Shown piece by piece: positions 12,306 through 23,832 of a DNA stretch of 64,000 nt. The stretch's first letter is position 1. Every line of letters starts with the position of its first letter. The stretch covers positions 126,344,348-126,408,347 of the forward strand of contig NC_044996.1 in NCBI RefSeq assembly GCF_008728515.1, read 5' to 3'. This DNA comes from Papio anubis (Eukaryota; Chordata; Mammalia; Primates; Cercopithecidae). The notes below the pieces were generated by a model. It did no database searches. It was not told the DNA's origin and saw nothing but the letters and a program-made list of their open reading frames with translations. Made by a program: the position numbers and the translations under genes.

Positions 12306-12573
12306 TTTATCTGAGGTCAGGGGTTCGAGACCAGCCTGACCAACATGGTGAAACCCTGTCTCTACTAAAAATAAATTTTTAAAAAATTAGCTGGGCATGG
12401 TGGCGCATGCTTGTAATCCCAGCTACTCGGGAGGCTGAGGCAAGAGAATCAATTCAACCCAGGAGGTGGAGGTTGCAGTGAGCCAAGATTTGTGCCACAG
12501 CACTCCAGCCTGGGTGACCGAGTCAGACTTTGTCTCAAAAAAACTAAATAAATAAAAGAGAGAAAAGAATATT
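12306..12573 (+). mobile_element. 5'-truncated AluS-like
   Basis: Begins inside the left monomer at 'tttatctgaggtcagg'. The duplication ttcctaggg at 12297-12305 and 12574-12582 shows it inserted in truncated form and was not cut later. Confidence 0.93.
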
Positions 12574-12582
12574 TTCCTAGGG

Positions 12583-13859
12583 CTTCTGCCCTCCACAAAT
12601 TTATGGACACCTGACATTTACCCAAGTTGTCAGAGAACTGTGCTCAGGGGAATTCTTATTTTGAATCAAATACCCCAAGTGTATTTTTACTCCATTGTCC
12701 AAGTTTGGGTTCTGTTAGAAGCAGAAACAGTCCCTCCGGGGGACCACACCAGCCCTGAACTGACTTCCTTTGGATATTTTTTTAACCATAAGAAATGAAT
12801 ATACTTCTATCTTATTTAAGGCCCAGTTATTTTGGATTTGTGTAATTCACAAGCGAACTGGACCCTAACTGATTTGGAATCCTAGCAAAAGTGGAAGGAT
12901 CCTAAGAATAAATGCAACTCTGAGGCTGTAGCAAACACTCTGAGGTGAGCCAGGGAGACTGAGGTCTTGGCAAGCCAAGGGGGCAGGAATGAAGTCAACA
13001 AAGGTTCAGGAAGTGGGCTGAGCCAAAAAGGAGCAAAAAGAATGTTGGGGACAAAGCGAGGAGCGCCTTCTACACCTAGACTCTATTAACCATGGTGCAT
13101 AACAATAGTCTGCCTTAGAGGTCAAGGGGGCTGAAAAGAGAAGGCGTGAGGTTAGGATTGTGGCCAATTAGACATCATGGGCAAGGAGAGGGGAGAGGGA
13201 AGGAAGGATGACTCCGGGTCTCTGGCTTAGGAACCTGCGTGGCTAGTGCTGCCATTTTGAGAGAAGGCACTCAGTGGTGGAGAGGTAACTTTTAGACCTA
13301 TTGGGGCTCATGGGAGACCCAAGTGGAGGCATTCATTAGGCTGTTGGGTCTAGACTCCATGAGAGAGAGCAGGGCTAGAAATCTCAGTGTGGACCAGTTG
13401 GGCTATAGATGGGCTTTGGTGACAAAGATGTGATTGAGGTTGCCAAGGAAAGTATGTGGGATAAGAAGACAATAGCTAATTACCAACATCTAAGTTGGTG
13501 GAGGGGGGCGGGAAACAACCAAGGAAATCTGTGAAGAAGAGTGGGAAGAAGTGGCAAGAGAAGAGGGCAGAAAACAAGTGGGGTGGGGTGTTCTAGTATC
13601 CATGGAAAGGAAGCAAGTCAGGAAGAGTCATCCATGATGTGAAACCACACACAGAAATGTCTAGTAAAGCAAATACTGCCGGTGCCCCACCCACATTCCC
13701 TCGGCCCTTACCAGTGTCTGCTGCCAGACTTTCAACTGCTAGAAGCTGCCTCGCTTCAACTCTCTTTCTTTGGCTTCCAGAGCCTGCTCTGTCCATGGGC
13801 ATGACAAGCTGAAAATGCCAGGGAATGCCCCCTTCCACCAAGCAGCCCTCAACCAATGC
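12583..13859. other. Single-copy sequence, no gene seen
   Basis: Purine-rich in places (12950-13560), with no repeat or exon that I can support. Confidence 0.45.
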
Positions 13860-14130
13860 TTGACAGAAGCTGGTGTGTAACTACTCCAGCCCCCTTGCCC
13901 CTTGGGTGACATAACTCTGAGATGCGTGTCCTACACCATTTCCCAGGGTTCCCGGCAGGATTAAGCCTTGCTTGTCCATCATGAAACTTGTTAATAACAC
14001 ACTGTGTTGACGTCCTTTCCCTTCCTTCCTATTTCTTCACCCCTTTATCGGTGTTTTCTGGGGTCACCTCCCAAATAAACGACTTACAGTCAAATTCTTG
14101 TCTCACGTTCTGCTTTTAAGGAAACCCAAA
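13860..14130 (+). mobile_element. LTR-like 3' region, unassigned
   Basis: A 'ggggtcacctcccaaataaa' segment with a poly(A) signal followed by 'cttgtctcacgttctgctt' and 'aacccaaacta' resembles the R/U5 end of an old ERV LTR. The start is vague and the family is not identified. Confidence 0.35.
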
Positions 14131-14990
14131 CTAGAATATTTAGAAAGATCAAGCCTGAGGAACATCCCCTGAATCTGACAGTCAGTTTGGTTGGTGAATC
14201 TGAGGGAGAAAGTCGAAATGGTGCAGAGGGAAGGATGTTGCATTTCAGGGAGATTTCTTAAATGGATAAGAAGTAAACGGTGGAGAAGACACTTCAGATG
14301 CAAAATGACCCACAGAAGGATAAACAGTGGTGACACCATATTTCACTTCAACAGGATCTCATTCCCCGCTTCCTAATAGCACCCTAATAGTTTGAGGGAG
14401 CTCACCTTTCTCCCACTCTGTCTTGTCTTGGAGGGAGGTGGTGTCTATCTCCTCTGGTGGATTTTAATGAGCCAGCTTCCTCATCTTGATGCAAGCAGGT
14501 GATCTATGCTAGGGTACCATGGGATGCCTTCTCCCCGGTTTTGGAAGCCTGAGTGATGTAATATGAAGACTGGTTAGAGGTCATTTATGCAACAGTCCAG
14601 TGCTAATCAGGCTCCCGCAAGCCTTCTTTTTTGTCTCCCAAATCCCTGCAACAAATTAAATTTTGCTCAAGATTGCCAGAAGTAGTTTCTGCAGCCAAGA
14701 ATCCCAATTAATAAAAAGTGGGCTAGAACTAAAGATCTGACAATAGCTGAGAGTTATTTTTTTCTCTTCAATTTTTTTCTGATTATGAAAATAACCTGTG
14801 CTCAATGCAGAAAATTGAGAATGTATAGAAAGTAGTCAGAAGCAGATAAAAGACCATATAATCCCATTTCTCAAAGGCAGACACTGTTAATTTACTTGAG
14901 ATGATACTGTGTATGCAATTCAATATCCAGCATATAGAATTTGGCATTCCATTTTTTGGTTTCTTTTTTAAAATTACTTAACAACGTCGT

Positions 14991-15132
14991 CTTTTTTTTT
15001 TTTTTTGAGACAGGATCTTACTCTGTCGCCCAGGTTGGAGTGCAATGGCTCGATCTCTGCTCATTGCAACCTCCGCCTTGTGGGTTCAAGGGATTCTCAT
15101 GCCTCAGTCTCCTGACTAGCTGGGACTACAGG
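14991..15132 (-). mobile_element. 5'-truncated Alu (right monomer only)
   Basis: Poly-T then 'gagacaggatcttactctgt' to 'tagctgggactacagg', where it stops. Inserted in the ancient L1 at 14730-17200; aacaac on both sides may be a short duplication. Confidence 0.88.
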
Positions 15133-16012
15133 AACAACAACTTCTTAAATATTATTTGGATGATTCTTAGTACTCTTACGGATATATCATACTTTTCTGA
15201 AAACTCCTGCCATTATTTAACATTCTGGCTTCTCTCAAAATTCTTTCATAAAGAATAGTTTCCTGAACATTTTTGTTCATAAATCTTGGTCTGACAGTTC
15301 TGATTCTGTCTATAGGCTTGATTCCCAGAGTGGAGTTATTGTTTCAAAAGGAGTGAACACTATTTAAAAGCTTTGGAAAGCTACTGCCAGAATCATCTCC
15401 AAATAATAATATACCAATTTATATTTCCACCAGTGCTCTTCATGGGATTTTACAAAATGGTCAGTTTGAGAGAGGCAAGTTATCTCATTGCTAGTCTAAC
15501 TTATCTGATTTATATTGATGCAGTTTTCTTCTTTCTGAATTGTCTATCTTTGCATTAATATTTTTCATGGGGATTTGCACAAACTCTATACATTAAAGCT
15601 AATAATCCGGTGTTACAGTTGTTGAAAACATTTGTATCAGTTCGTTTACTTTTTCCATCTGATTGTGTTGCTTTTAGACATTCAAATGCTTAAAAATTTT
15701 ATATCATTAAATCTAGCAAAATTTGTCTTTGTGAAGAGATCTTTGAGAAGTTCTTTGTTGTTTTAAACTTGTCAAGACCTCTTTGATCTCAGTGTTTGAT
15801 AAATATTCATTTCGAATAGTATTTTTGTCTTGAATCCTTTCTTTAGCAATACTACCATAGCTGCTTTCCTTTACCCACCTTTGATTAGCGTGTCTTTATT
15901 CGTCCTTTTAATTTTAACCTTTTGGTGTAATTTTGTTTTAGGTTGTCATTTATAAGCAGCACACAATCATGTTTTGCTTCTTTTTAGCCCAGTGTGAGCA
16001 TCTCTGCTTTTT

Positions 16013-16323
16013 TTTTTTTATACTCTATATAGCATTTTTTCCGATAGAGTCTCTCTCTGTCACCCAGGCTGGAGTGCAGTGGTGCGATCTTGGCTCACTG
16101 CAACCTCCGCCTCTCGGGTTCAAGTGATTCTCCTGCCTCAGCCTCCCGAGTAGCTAGGACTACAGGTGCATGCCACCATGCCCAGCTAATTTTTGTATTT
16201 TTAGTAGAGACAGGGTTTTGCCATGTTGCCCAGGCTGGTCTTGAACTCCTGGCCTCAAGTGAGCCTCCCGCCTCAGACTCCCAAAGTGTTGGGATTACAG
16301 GCATTAGCCACTGCACCCGGCCC
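16013..16323 (-). mobile_element. AluS-like
   Basis: Perfect 14-bp duplication catctctgcttttt at 15999-16012 and 16324-16337. The tail region is unusually mixed (atactctatatagcatttt). Inside an ancient L1. Confidence 0.95.
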
Positions 16324-16438
16324 CATCTCTGCTTTTTATTACAGAATGTCAAACATTGACTATTAGCCTAAAAACTGATGCATATGTCCTGATTTCTGGC
16401 ATCTTTTTTGTATTCTCTTTTAGCTTTGCTATTTTCTT

Positions 16439-16439
16439 T

Positions 16440-16470
<31 letters not shown>

Positions 16471-16752
16471 GAGACAGAGTTTCACTCTTGTTGCCCAGTG
16501 CAATGGCGCGATCTTGGCTCACTACAACCTCCACCTCCTGGGTTCAAGTGATTCTCCTGCCTCCGCCTCCCGAGTAGCTGGGATTACAGGCAGGTGCCCC
16601 CACCACGCCCAGCTAATTTTTTAATTTTTAGTAGAGACGGAATTTCACCATGTTGACCAGGCTGGTCTTGAACTCCTGACCTCAGGTGATCCACCCACCT
16701 CAGCCTCCATAAGTGCTGGGATTACAGGCGTGAGCCACTGTGCCCGGCCAGG
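16439..16752 (-). mobile_element. AluS-like
   Basis: Perfect 14-bp duplication tttgctattttctt at 16425-16438 and 16753-16766. About 18 bp are missing in the right monomer after 'ttgttgcccag'. Confidence 0.95.
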
Positions 16753-17218
16753 TTTGCTATTTTCTTGCCTACGTCATTTTCACCATGTTTTTGTTTTCTT
16801 CATTGATGATTTGGAAGGTGGTTCTTAACCCTGGTAGTGGTTACTATTTTTGTTAATTTTTAAAATGTATTTGAATAGTTATTGTACTTTTTATTAAGAT
16901 GTGGTTACCTTGAAGTTTACTAAATGTAGCCCTAAACCTATATTTCTCTAGTTGTCTCAATGAAAAAAGCATAATTTTTTTATAGCAGCCATTTAACAAT
17001 TGAGTGGGTTTTTTTGTTTATTTTGTTTTGTTTTTAATCCTGTATGAAGTCCTGTCTTTAATAACATAATCTGGGGCTGTAAAGCCCAGATAATTATTAT
17101 ATTGTATTCACGTGATTTTTTTTCAAGATTTGGTTTTGAATTTTGCATTTGATTCAGTAACCATGTTTACAACAACTATTTTCATCCAACTAAATATTTA
17201 ACTGCCTTCCAGGTGGCA

Positions 17219-17538
17219 CGATTTTTTCTTTTTCTTTTTCTTTTTTTTTTTTTTTTGAGACAGGGTCTCGCTCTGTAGCCCAGGCTGGAGTACAGTGGCA
17301 TGGCCACAGTTCACTGTAGCCTTGAACTCCTGGGCTCAAGCAATCCACCCACCTCAGCCTCCCAAGTAGCTGGGGCCACAGGTGTGCACCACCACGCCTG
17401 GCTGATTTTTGTATATTTTGTAGAGATGGGGTTTTGCCATGTTGCCCAGGCTGTTCTGGAGCTTCTGGGCTCAAGTGACCCTCCTATCTTGGCCTCCCAA
17501 GGTACTAGGATTACGGGCCTGCTCCACTGTGCCCAGCC
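17219..17538 (-). mobile_element. AluJ-like
   Basis: (CTTTTT)n-like tail then 'gagacagggtctcgctctgt' to 'cactgtgcccagcc', with J-type 'gggctcaagtgaccctcc'. Confidence 0.93.
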
Positions 17539-17869
17539 TGGTTTTTTCAACTGGAGCATGTGTATGAGAATCACCTGGAGAGTTGTTTGTAATTTTACAT
17601 TGTCTGGCTCTACATTCCACTTAGAGTTTCTAACCCTAGGGGTCTATAACAGTCTTCGCCTGACACCCACTCTGGCCTCAGCCTTGTGGTTGTAGGCTGA
17701 GAATGGCTACAGAGGGCATTGTAGGAGACAGGCTGGAGGTGGGATGAAGAAGGGCTTTGGGAAAAGGTTTCCTGGGAAGAGGGAGTGTTCCTGGTTTCCC
17801 AATCAGGCCTGATGATGATGAAAGCACCTCTTGACCCCCACCTTCACCTTCCCAATCTCCAGTTGAGAA

Positions 17870-18095
17870 CTGCTGGTATAAGAGAAGGAGAATGAGGCTT
17901 GGAAACTAGCTTCAAATCCTCGCTGCCACCTCCTCAGTCTGTTTTTGAACAACTTGAATCTTTGACTGTCTATTTTCTCATCGGTAAAAATGGTTCTTAC
18001 TTCATAGGGTTGTAATCACAGATAATCTGTAAAAGCACTTAGCACAGCGCTTGACAACAGCAAGCTCTTAATAAAAATTATTATAATTGCTATTT
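17870..18095 (-). mobile_element. MIR SINE
   Basis: 'ttttctcatcggtaaaaatg', 'catagggttgtaatcacaga' and 'gcacttagcacagcgcttga' are complement MIR landmarks. Confidence 0.78.
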
Positions 18096-18307
18096 TATAT
18101 TGACATGTCTATTGTTGTAGGGCTCCTTCTTTATGCAATTCTAATTTTTACTTCCTTCTCTTGGAGGAAATAAACATCCAGCTACTACTCCCATGCACAA
18201 TCCGTTACAATTTATTTTCTCCGAAGCAATTTGCTCGCCACTGCTTTTGCAAACTGCAGCTACCCTGAAACCTTTCTGCTCACTCCTTGTTCGTCAAAAC
18301 CACAGCA

Positions 18308-18475
18308 GTGCTGTCCAGCAGAGCTTTGTGTGACAGTAGAAATGATCTATAATAGAACACAGAGCTCCAAGCACTTGCCATGTAGCTAGTGAGACTAAGG
18401 AACTGAATTTTGAATGTTAATTAATTTGAATGTAAGTAGCCACCTGTGGCTAGTGGCTACCATATTGGACAGCAC
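18308..18475. mobile_element. Small hAT-type element with terminal inverted repeats (MER3-like)
   Basis: The left end cagtgctgtcca and right end tggacagcac are inverted repeats. Inside are 'ccatgtagctagtgagacta' and 'ggctagtggctaccatattg', typical of non-autonomous hAT-Charlie elements. Exact family not certain. Confidence 0.65.
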
Positions 18476-20329
18476 AACTCTGTAGGGTTTCTTTCTTGCT
18501 TGGAACGCCATTATTAAGTTAATGGTCCATCTTACAATTAATGGCGTGTTAGAAAAGAGGAAGTTCAGTGAGAAATTATGAAATTTAATGTTAGACTTAG
18601 TTTTTTATATTTGCAGCCTTTCATAAATAGCTTTGTTCTTTCCTTCAAAAATGAATATACAGTTATTCTATATAAATCCAACAAAGGTCAAGACGAAGCA
18701 GGTTTCCTGCTTAGAGCATGTCTAATAGCATAATAGCATCTATCCGTGCTACAGATGTACTGTGTTGATGAGACCTGTTTGGTTTTAGCCAGTTAAACAG
18801 AACATTTGGAGGAAGTTAAGTTCCTGGTGAATTTTGCTGATGATCAACCAGAATGAAAGTGCTTTGGAAGTTGGAGAGAGACAAAATGCAGAGTCCAATT
18901 AGGTCAGTGACTTCCACATTTATTTTTACCATGGCCACAGTATGAAATTCAGCTTACAGCATGGACTAGTATACACATATAAACATACATAATGGAAATA
19001 AAGACTTCACAAGAGCTATACTTTACCTTTATTACATGTAGCATTTTGATAGTCTGTATTTTATTCTATCCTCTTCTGTGCCACTGTGTTGTATTTTAGT
19101 CTATTTCATTTTCCATATACTGGTCAAGATTCACTAAATTGTCTTCCAGACCCACTATTGGGTTCCAATCTGCAAACACCAGATTAGGAAATGTACAGGA
19201 GCCATGTGGGTTTGAGAATCAGAGGGAAGAGGGGTGACTTGCAAGTGCTGGGCTTCAGAAACAAACAGGGCTGGAGGCTGGATTAGTTTGCTAGGGCTGC
19301 TGTCACGAAATACCACAGGCTGGATGGTTGAAACAACAGAAACGCATTTTCTCACGGTTCTGGAGGCTGGAAGTCCAAGATCAAGGTGCCTGCAAGGTTG
19401 AGTTCTTCTGAGACCTCTCTCCTTGGCTCACAGATAGCCACTCTTTCATTGCCTCTTCATGTGGCTGTCTCTCTGTGCATGAACAGTGCTCCTGGTATTT
19501 CTTCTTCCAGTCATATTGGATCAGGGCCCACTCTAATGGCCTTATTTTAACGTAATCACCTCTTTAAAGAGGTGGTTACATTCTGAGGTACTCGTGGTTG
19601 AGACTTCAACATATGAATTTTGGTGGGACACCAGTTGTGCAAAACAACAATGCAAAACTTAATACACAAGCGCGGAAGGTTCTCAGGCTCCAGAAAAAAA
19701 TGGGAGTATAAAGCATGCTACAAATAAATTACTGCTATCTTAGTGAAAAGAGAAGTTGGTTAGGTTCAAATCATAAATTCTGAATTTAAAATATAAATGT
19801 GTGTGCTTGCTGATATGAATATCTGATAAAAATCCTCATGCACACATTTGGCTTACCAATCAATATTTAACTCAAGGTTCACTTATCATAAATGAGAACT
19901 GGAAGTTCTTTTGCAATTGGATGGAGACGCTGTCTAGTCTCAACATGCTATTTTTGATAACACTTGAAGAACAGACAGCATTTTCTTTGCAAACATTAAC
20001 TTGCCACATCTTACAAAATTATTCCCTTGGGCCACCTGTATCAGGATGGTACTATCTCAGTTTTCCAGATATGGAACTGCTCAATTCTCTCTCTGAGGTT
20101 GCATAAAGGCACCAGTGACCCAAGCTAATGCTAAATTAAGAAATCAACTGGTTCTCATCCAATACAGCTAAACCAGATGGGCTGCCTTAGCAACTTCCAG
20201 GCCAACTCCATCTATTTTTCAACCCAAATTTAATAGATTTGTGCACTGCCTGCGTTTTTCATTTGTTAGACTCTGGAGAGAGAAAATGAACACATTTTTA
20301 ATACTCCCCTTTGTAAGTATAAAATAATA
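18476..20329. other. Apart from one LTR, no identified feature
   Basis: Only the MLT1-like LTR at 19281-19652 is recognisable. Confidence 0.45.
19281..19652 (-). mobile_element. MLT1-like MaLR solo LTR
   Basis: Reads 'ttagtttgctagggctgc', 'ctggaggctggaagtcc', 'catattggatcagggccca' and 'gacttcaacatatgaattt', in the order expected for the reverse complement of an MLT1A-type LTR. No internal retroviral sequence adjoins. Confidence 0.75.
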
Positions 20330-20590
20330 CCTTCCAGCTCACGGAAAATAAAATAAGTTAAATAAAAATGAAATATAGGCCATCTGTAACTCCACTACGC
20401 ACTTTAAGGCTTTAGCATATTTCCTTCCAATATCTTAATGCATTCTTATAATGAAAATTATACTATATATATAGTTTTTTTATCCTGCATTACTTGCTTA
20501 TGATTATATGCATTCCACTTAAATCCCTTTCAAAGCATTATTCTTTCATGGTTACTGGATAGTTCTTTAAGTGTGTCCAGTGCAAGTGGG
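20330..20590 (-). mobile_element. Ancient L1ME-like fragment (left piece)
   Basis: 'aaaatgaaatataggccatc', 'actttaaggctttagcatat' and 'ttcctgcattac'-like AT-rich text match the antisense 3' region of old L1ME elements. A related fragment resumes at 21500. Confidence 0.4.
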
Positions 20591-21499
20591 AAGATGGCAG
20601 TCTAGGGTGAAACTTAAGCCAAGAGGGTAGTCCACAAACCAGCCAAGGTGATCCTCAGGACAGCAGACCAAGAGAAGATTCTAAACTGCTGCTTAATGAG
20701 CTGTGGGGTAGAATGCGGGGGAGGGGAGAGTTTGTTCCAGGAAATTCAATGTACCCGAAATAGGTGGGCAAAATGAGCCATAACACATCAACTCCGAATC
20801 CTAGGCTTGTAGGCCGTGGGTGCAGAGAAATAGCTTTTCTGTTAATTCCTGCATCTCATGTGTTCTCAGCCCCACTTACTCACTCAGAAATCCCAGTCCC
20901 TTGTGAAGTCTTTCTTGAGTGTCCGGGGAAAAGTAGAGACACTTTATGTGTTTGCAACCATCAGTCTGGGCCACAGGGCTCAGTCGGCTTCTGCTTCTCT
21001 GAATTCTGTCTCAGCCATCTGTGCCCTCCTTGGAAGGGATCTCTGCTTCACCAGCCTCTACCCCATAAAGGGACACATTCAGGAAGATTCAGTCTGACCA
21101 CTCATGATCTCCATCCTCATACCCTTTAATTACCCAGCAGCCTTTTCCCATGTGAGACATTCTGTGTTGGGCCCCCTTGGTTCACATAGGCAGCCTTCGC
21201 ACCACTCCTCCCCTACAGTGTCACAGCTGCATTCGCTGCTCCTTTTGGAATCTCAAACTGTGTTGCCAAATCCACCTGATCACACCAAATTCCCTTCTCT
21301 TCTGGGATTAATTCTTTTTTCAAGATTCTCCCCTGCCCCCATCCCTCCTTGCAAGCCGGCTTCTGTTGGCCTCCTCTTCCTCCCTACCAACTCTACCTGA
21401 CATGTCTGTCTATATCCAAACTCCAGCTGTGGGCTTGAGTCAATGCATCTTCTGCTTTGATGCCCATGTGCATCAGTTAATTCAAACCTATACCCAGAG
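20591..21499. other. About 900 bp between two L1ME-like pieces
   Basis: C/T-rich sequence that may have been inserted in, or replaced part of, the old L1. Overlapping frames of 121, 98 and 79 codons on the + strand have no recognisable domain and no good splice context. Nature unknown. Confidence 0.4.
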
Positions 21500-21810
21500 G
21501 CTGGGGACGCCCAACATATTTGAGTCTTAGTGACTTAGTCCTTCCCCTTGTCAGGGAATCATAGAGCATTTCGCTATTATAAATATCACTGTAATCAACA
21601 TCTGTTTGCATAAATCTCCGGTAATCATCCACATCTCTGGTCATTTCTTTCAGGAAGATTCCTAAAGGTGGAATGACGCAGCCAAAAAGTATACACATTT
21701 AAAAGGGTCTTGATCCATAGTACAAATTGCTTTTCACAAAGATGGTTCCAACTGTCACACTCACCTGCCACACAGGACAGTCGAAAAGGCACATTTGAGA
21801 ATGCATTCCT
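21500..21810 (-). mobile_element. Ancient L1ME-like fragment (right piece)
   Basis: 'gctattataaatatcactgt', 'gtttgcataaatctccgg', 'ttcaggaagattcctaaagg' then 'caaattgcttttcacaaag' follow the antisense order of an old L1 3' region. It may be the continuation of 20330-20590, separated by about 900 bp of other sequence. Confidence 0.5.
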
Positions 21811-21849
21811 GTGTTTCTAAGGGTGCGAATGAGTGGCGCCTGCACTGAC

Positions 21850-22022
21850 TCCTGGAGTTACAGCCCGAAAGCCTCAGTCCAAACCCTGGCTTGCCAACTA
21901 TGTCACTGTGGTGGGTCACTTACTTTTCTAAGACTTGGTTTTTTCTCATGTTTAATGGGACTAATGACACCTTCCCAACAGAGGTATTGGAATGAATACG
22001 TGAGAAATTGCATGCGTGAAGG
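21850..22022 (-). mobile_element. MIR fragment
   Basis: 'cagtccaaaccctggcttgc', 'gtgggtcacttacttttcta' and 'cagaggtattggaatgaata' fit the complement of MIR. Confidence 0.65.
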
Positions 22023-23469
22023 TTAACTCACATCCCCTTTCAGCTCTGCTTGGAAGCTAGTTACTCTTGGAATCTAGTAAGAGTTTACATTTTAATGACC
22101 AATCTGACAACAATTCCCCCCAGCAAACTGCACCAGTGCTAGGTAAGCGGGAACAATCTTTTCTTTTCTTTCAACTAGTGAGCATGAAGGCTAAAGATGG
22201 GGGCTTCCCCAGAACCCCCAGGCCACACCACTGCCTGCCCTGCCCCCCAGATGTGGAAGGACCTGCCATGCTGATTGGGTAAGATAAAAGCCACATGGTG
22301 AACACAAGACTTTGGGCTAACATTTTTGTTTTACGAACGGTTCCACAGTTTTGAATTCAGCTGCATACCCTACTTGCCAACCATAGCAAAGTACGAATAC
22401 AATTCAGCACCTCATTAATCCCAATATTATTACATGTGTGGTTTTCATTTCACATTAATATTTATTTTTCTCAAGAGGAAGCCAGGACTAGATTAAGCGT
22501 GTTAGAGTCATCCAGTCCGAAGGTCAGCGAAGTATTGGTAGAGCGGGGGAGGCAGGGGCTTCTGGGGGAAGCAAAGACTGTGGCCGACTTTCGTTCATGG
22601 CCTGATGAGTAACACTCATTGATCATTTTTATGGACTTAAACAGTAAGTGGCTTTTTGGACTGACTAAACTAAAACCAGGGGATGCATGAACACATTTAG
22701 ATTCAGCTCTGAGTCTTTGAATCTACCCATCTACTCATTCCTAGCAATCGCACCTTTAAATCACAGGAGCTTGTTAGTAGCATGTTAGCTCTAAAATGGA
22801 TCTTAGAGACAACCTCCTTCCCTCTGTCTGCTTGTGTGAGATGTTTAGCATTACAGCGTTTATTGGCTGGGCTTTAAACAAAATGGAAAAGCAGTTGGAA
22901 ATCAGTGGCTTAATTCTCTTCTGGAATTAAAGTTAAGTTCCAGTCTAAGAAACTACAGGAGGATACTCACATGCAGAATTTTGTTCTAATCAGACTAATA
23001 AGAGCCCTATCTCTGGAATGAAAGAACTGGGGAAGAAAAAGTTGCTTCTAATCTATAGTATATTCAGAAGAGCAAAGAAGTACTTTGAAGTTCTCTTAAG
23101 TAGGAAGAAGATAAAGTTATAATATAATGCCCAGATGACTTTTTTTCATCCTCCCTGAAACCTTCTTATTCTGCAAATATTTAGCAACTGTGAATAGGGA
23201 GGTCAGCAGAAGCATGTGAAACATTCAAGGCTGTTGCAAGCCAGAAGCTAGGTATGGGTTAGATTTGTGAGAGAGGGTTTGGCCTTTTGTTCCTACCTAG
23301 CATGTGGGGTAATAGTAAAGGATTTTGAGCAGGGAGAATGACACATCTGAATAATGCTTTAGGAGGCAGGATGTGTTGGAAGCAATGTGTGGCGAGACAG
23401 GAAAGGAGAAGACGCTGCAGGCTGTGAGGCCAGGTGGGGAATGTGTAAAATCATCAAGGAGAGGGCGGG
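22023..23469. other. Single-copy sequence, no gene seen
   Basis: No repeat or exon recognised in 1.4 kb. Confidence 0.45.
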
Positions 23470-23832
23470 TGATAAGGTTTGGCTATGACTCCACACAAGT
23501 CTCATCTTGAATTGTAGCTCCCATAATTCCCACGTGTTGTGGGAGGGACTGGTGGGAGGTAATTGAATAACGGGGGCAGTTTCCCCCATACTGTTCTCGT
23601 GGTAGTGAATAAGTCTCACAAGATCTGATGGTTTTAGAAGAAGAAACCCCTTTCGCTTGGCTCTCATTCTCTCTCTTGCCTGTTGCCATGTAAGACGTGC
23701 CTTCCACCTTCCACCATGATTGTAAGGCCTCCCCAGCCATGTGGAACCGTGAGTCCATTAAACTTCTTTTTCTTTATAATTTACCCAGTCTGGGGTATGT
23801 CTTTATCAGCAGTGTGAAAACAGCCTAATGCC
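23470..23832 (+). mobile_element. MaLR solo LTR, MST/THE1-like
   Basis: Begins 'tgataaggtttggctatg', contains 'cacgtgttgtgggaggga' and 'gtgggaggtaattgaat', and ends in 'acccagtctggggtatgtc' plus 'cagcctaatgcc'. Length about 363 bp, close to a full MST LTR. The related copy at 33694-34049 is in the opposite orientation. Confidence 0.82.

Larger units (their letters stand above)
14730..17200 (-). mobile_element. Ancient L1 (L1M-type), antisense, carrying three Alus
   Basis: Complement of L1 3' and ORF2-end sequence: 'attatgaaaataacctgtgc', 'cccagagtggagttattg', 'accaatttatatttccacc', then 'gtccttttaattttaacctt' near 15905. The element is broken by Alus at 14991-15132, 16013-16323 and 16439-16752, so it predates them. 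The right-hand limit is uncertain. No intact reading frame remains. Confidence 0.65.

Noticed and set aside
20764..21400. Consecutive + strand frames of 121 and 98 codons
   Set aside because: They overlap out of frame, have no conserved motif and no splice sites joining them.
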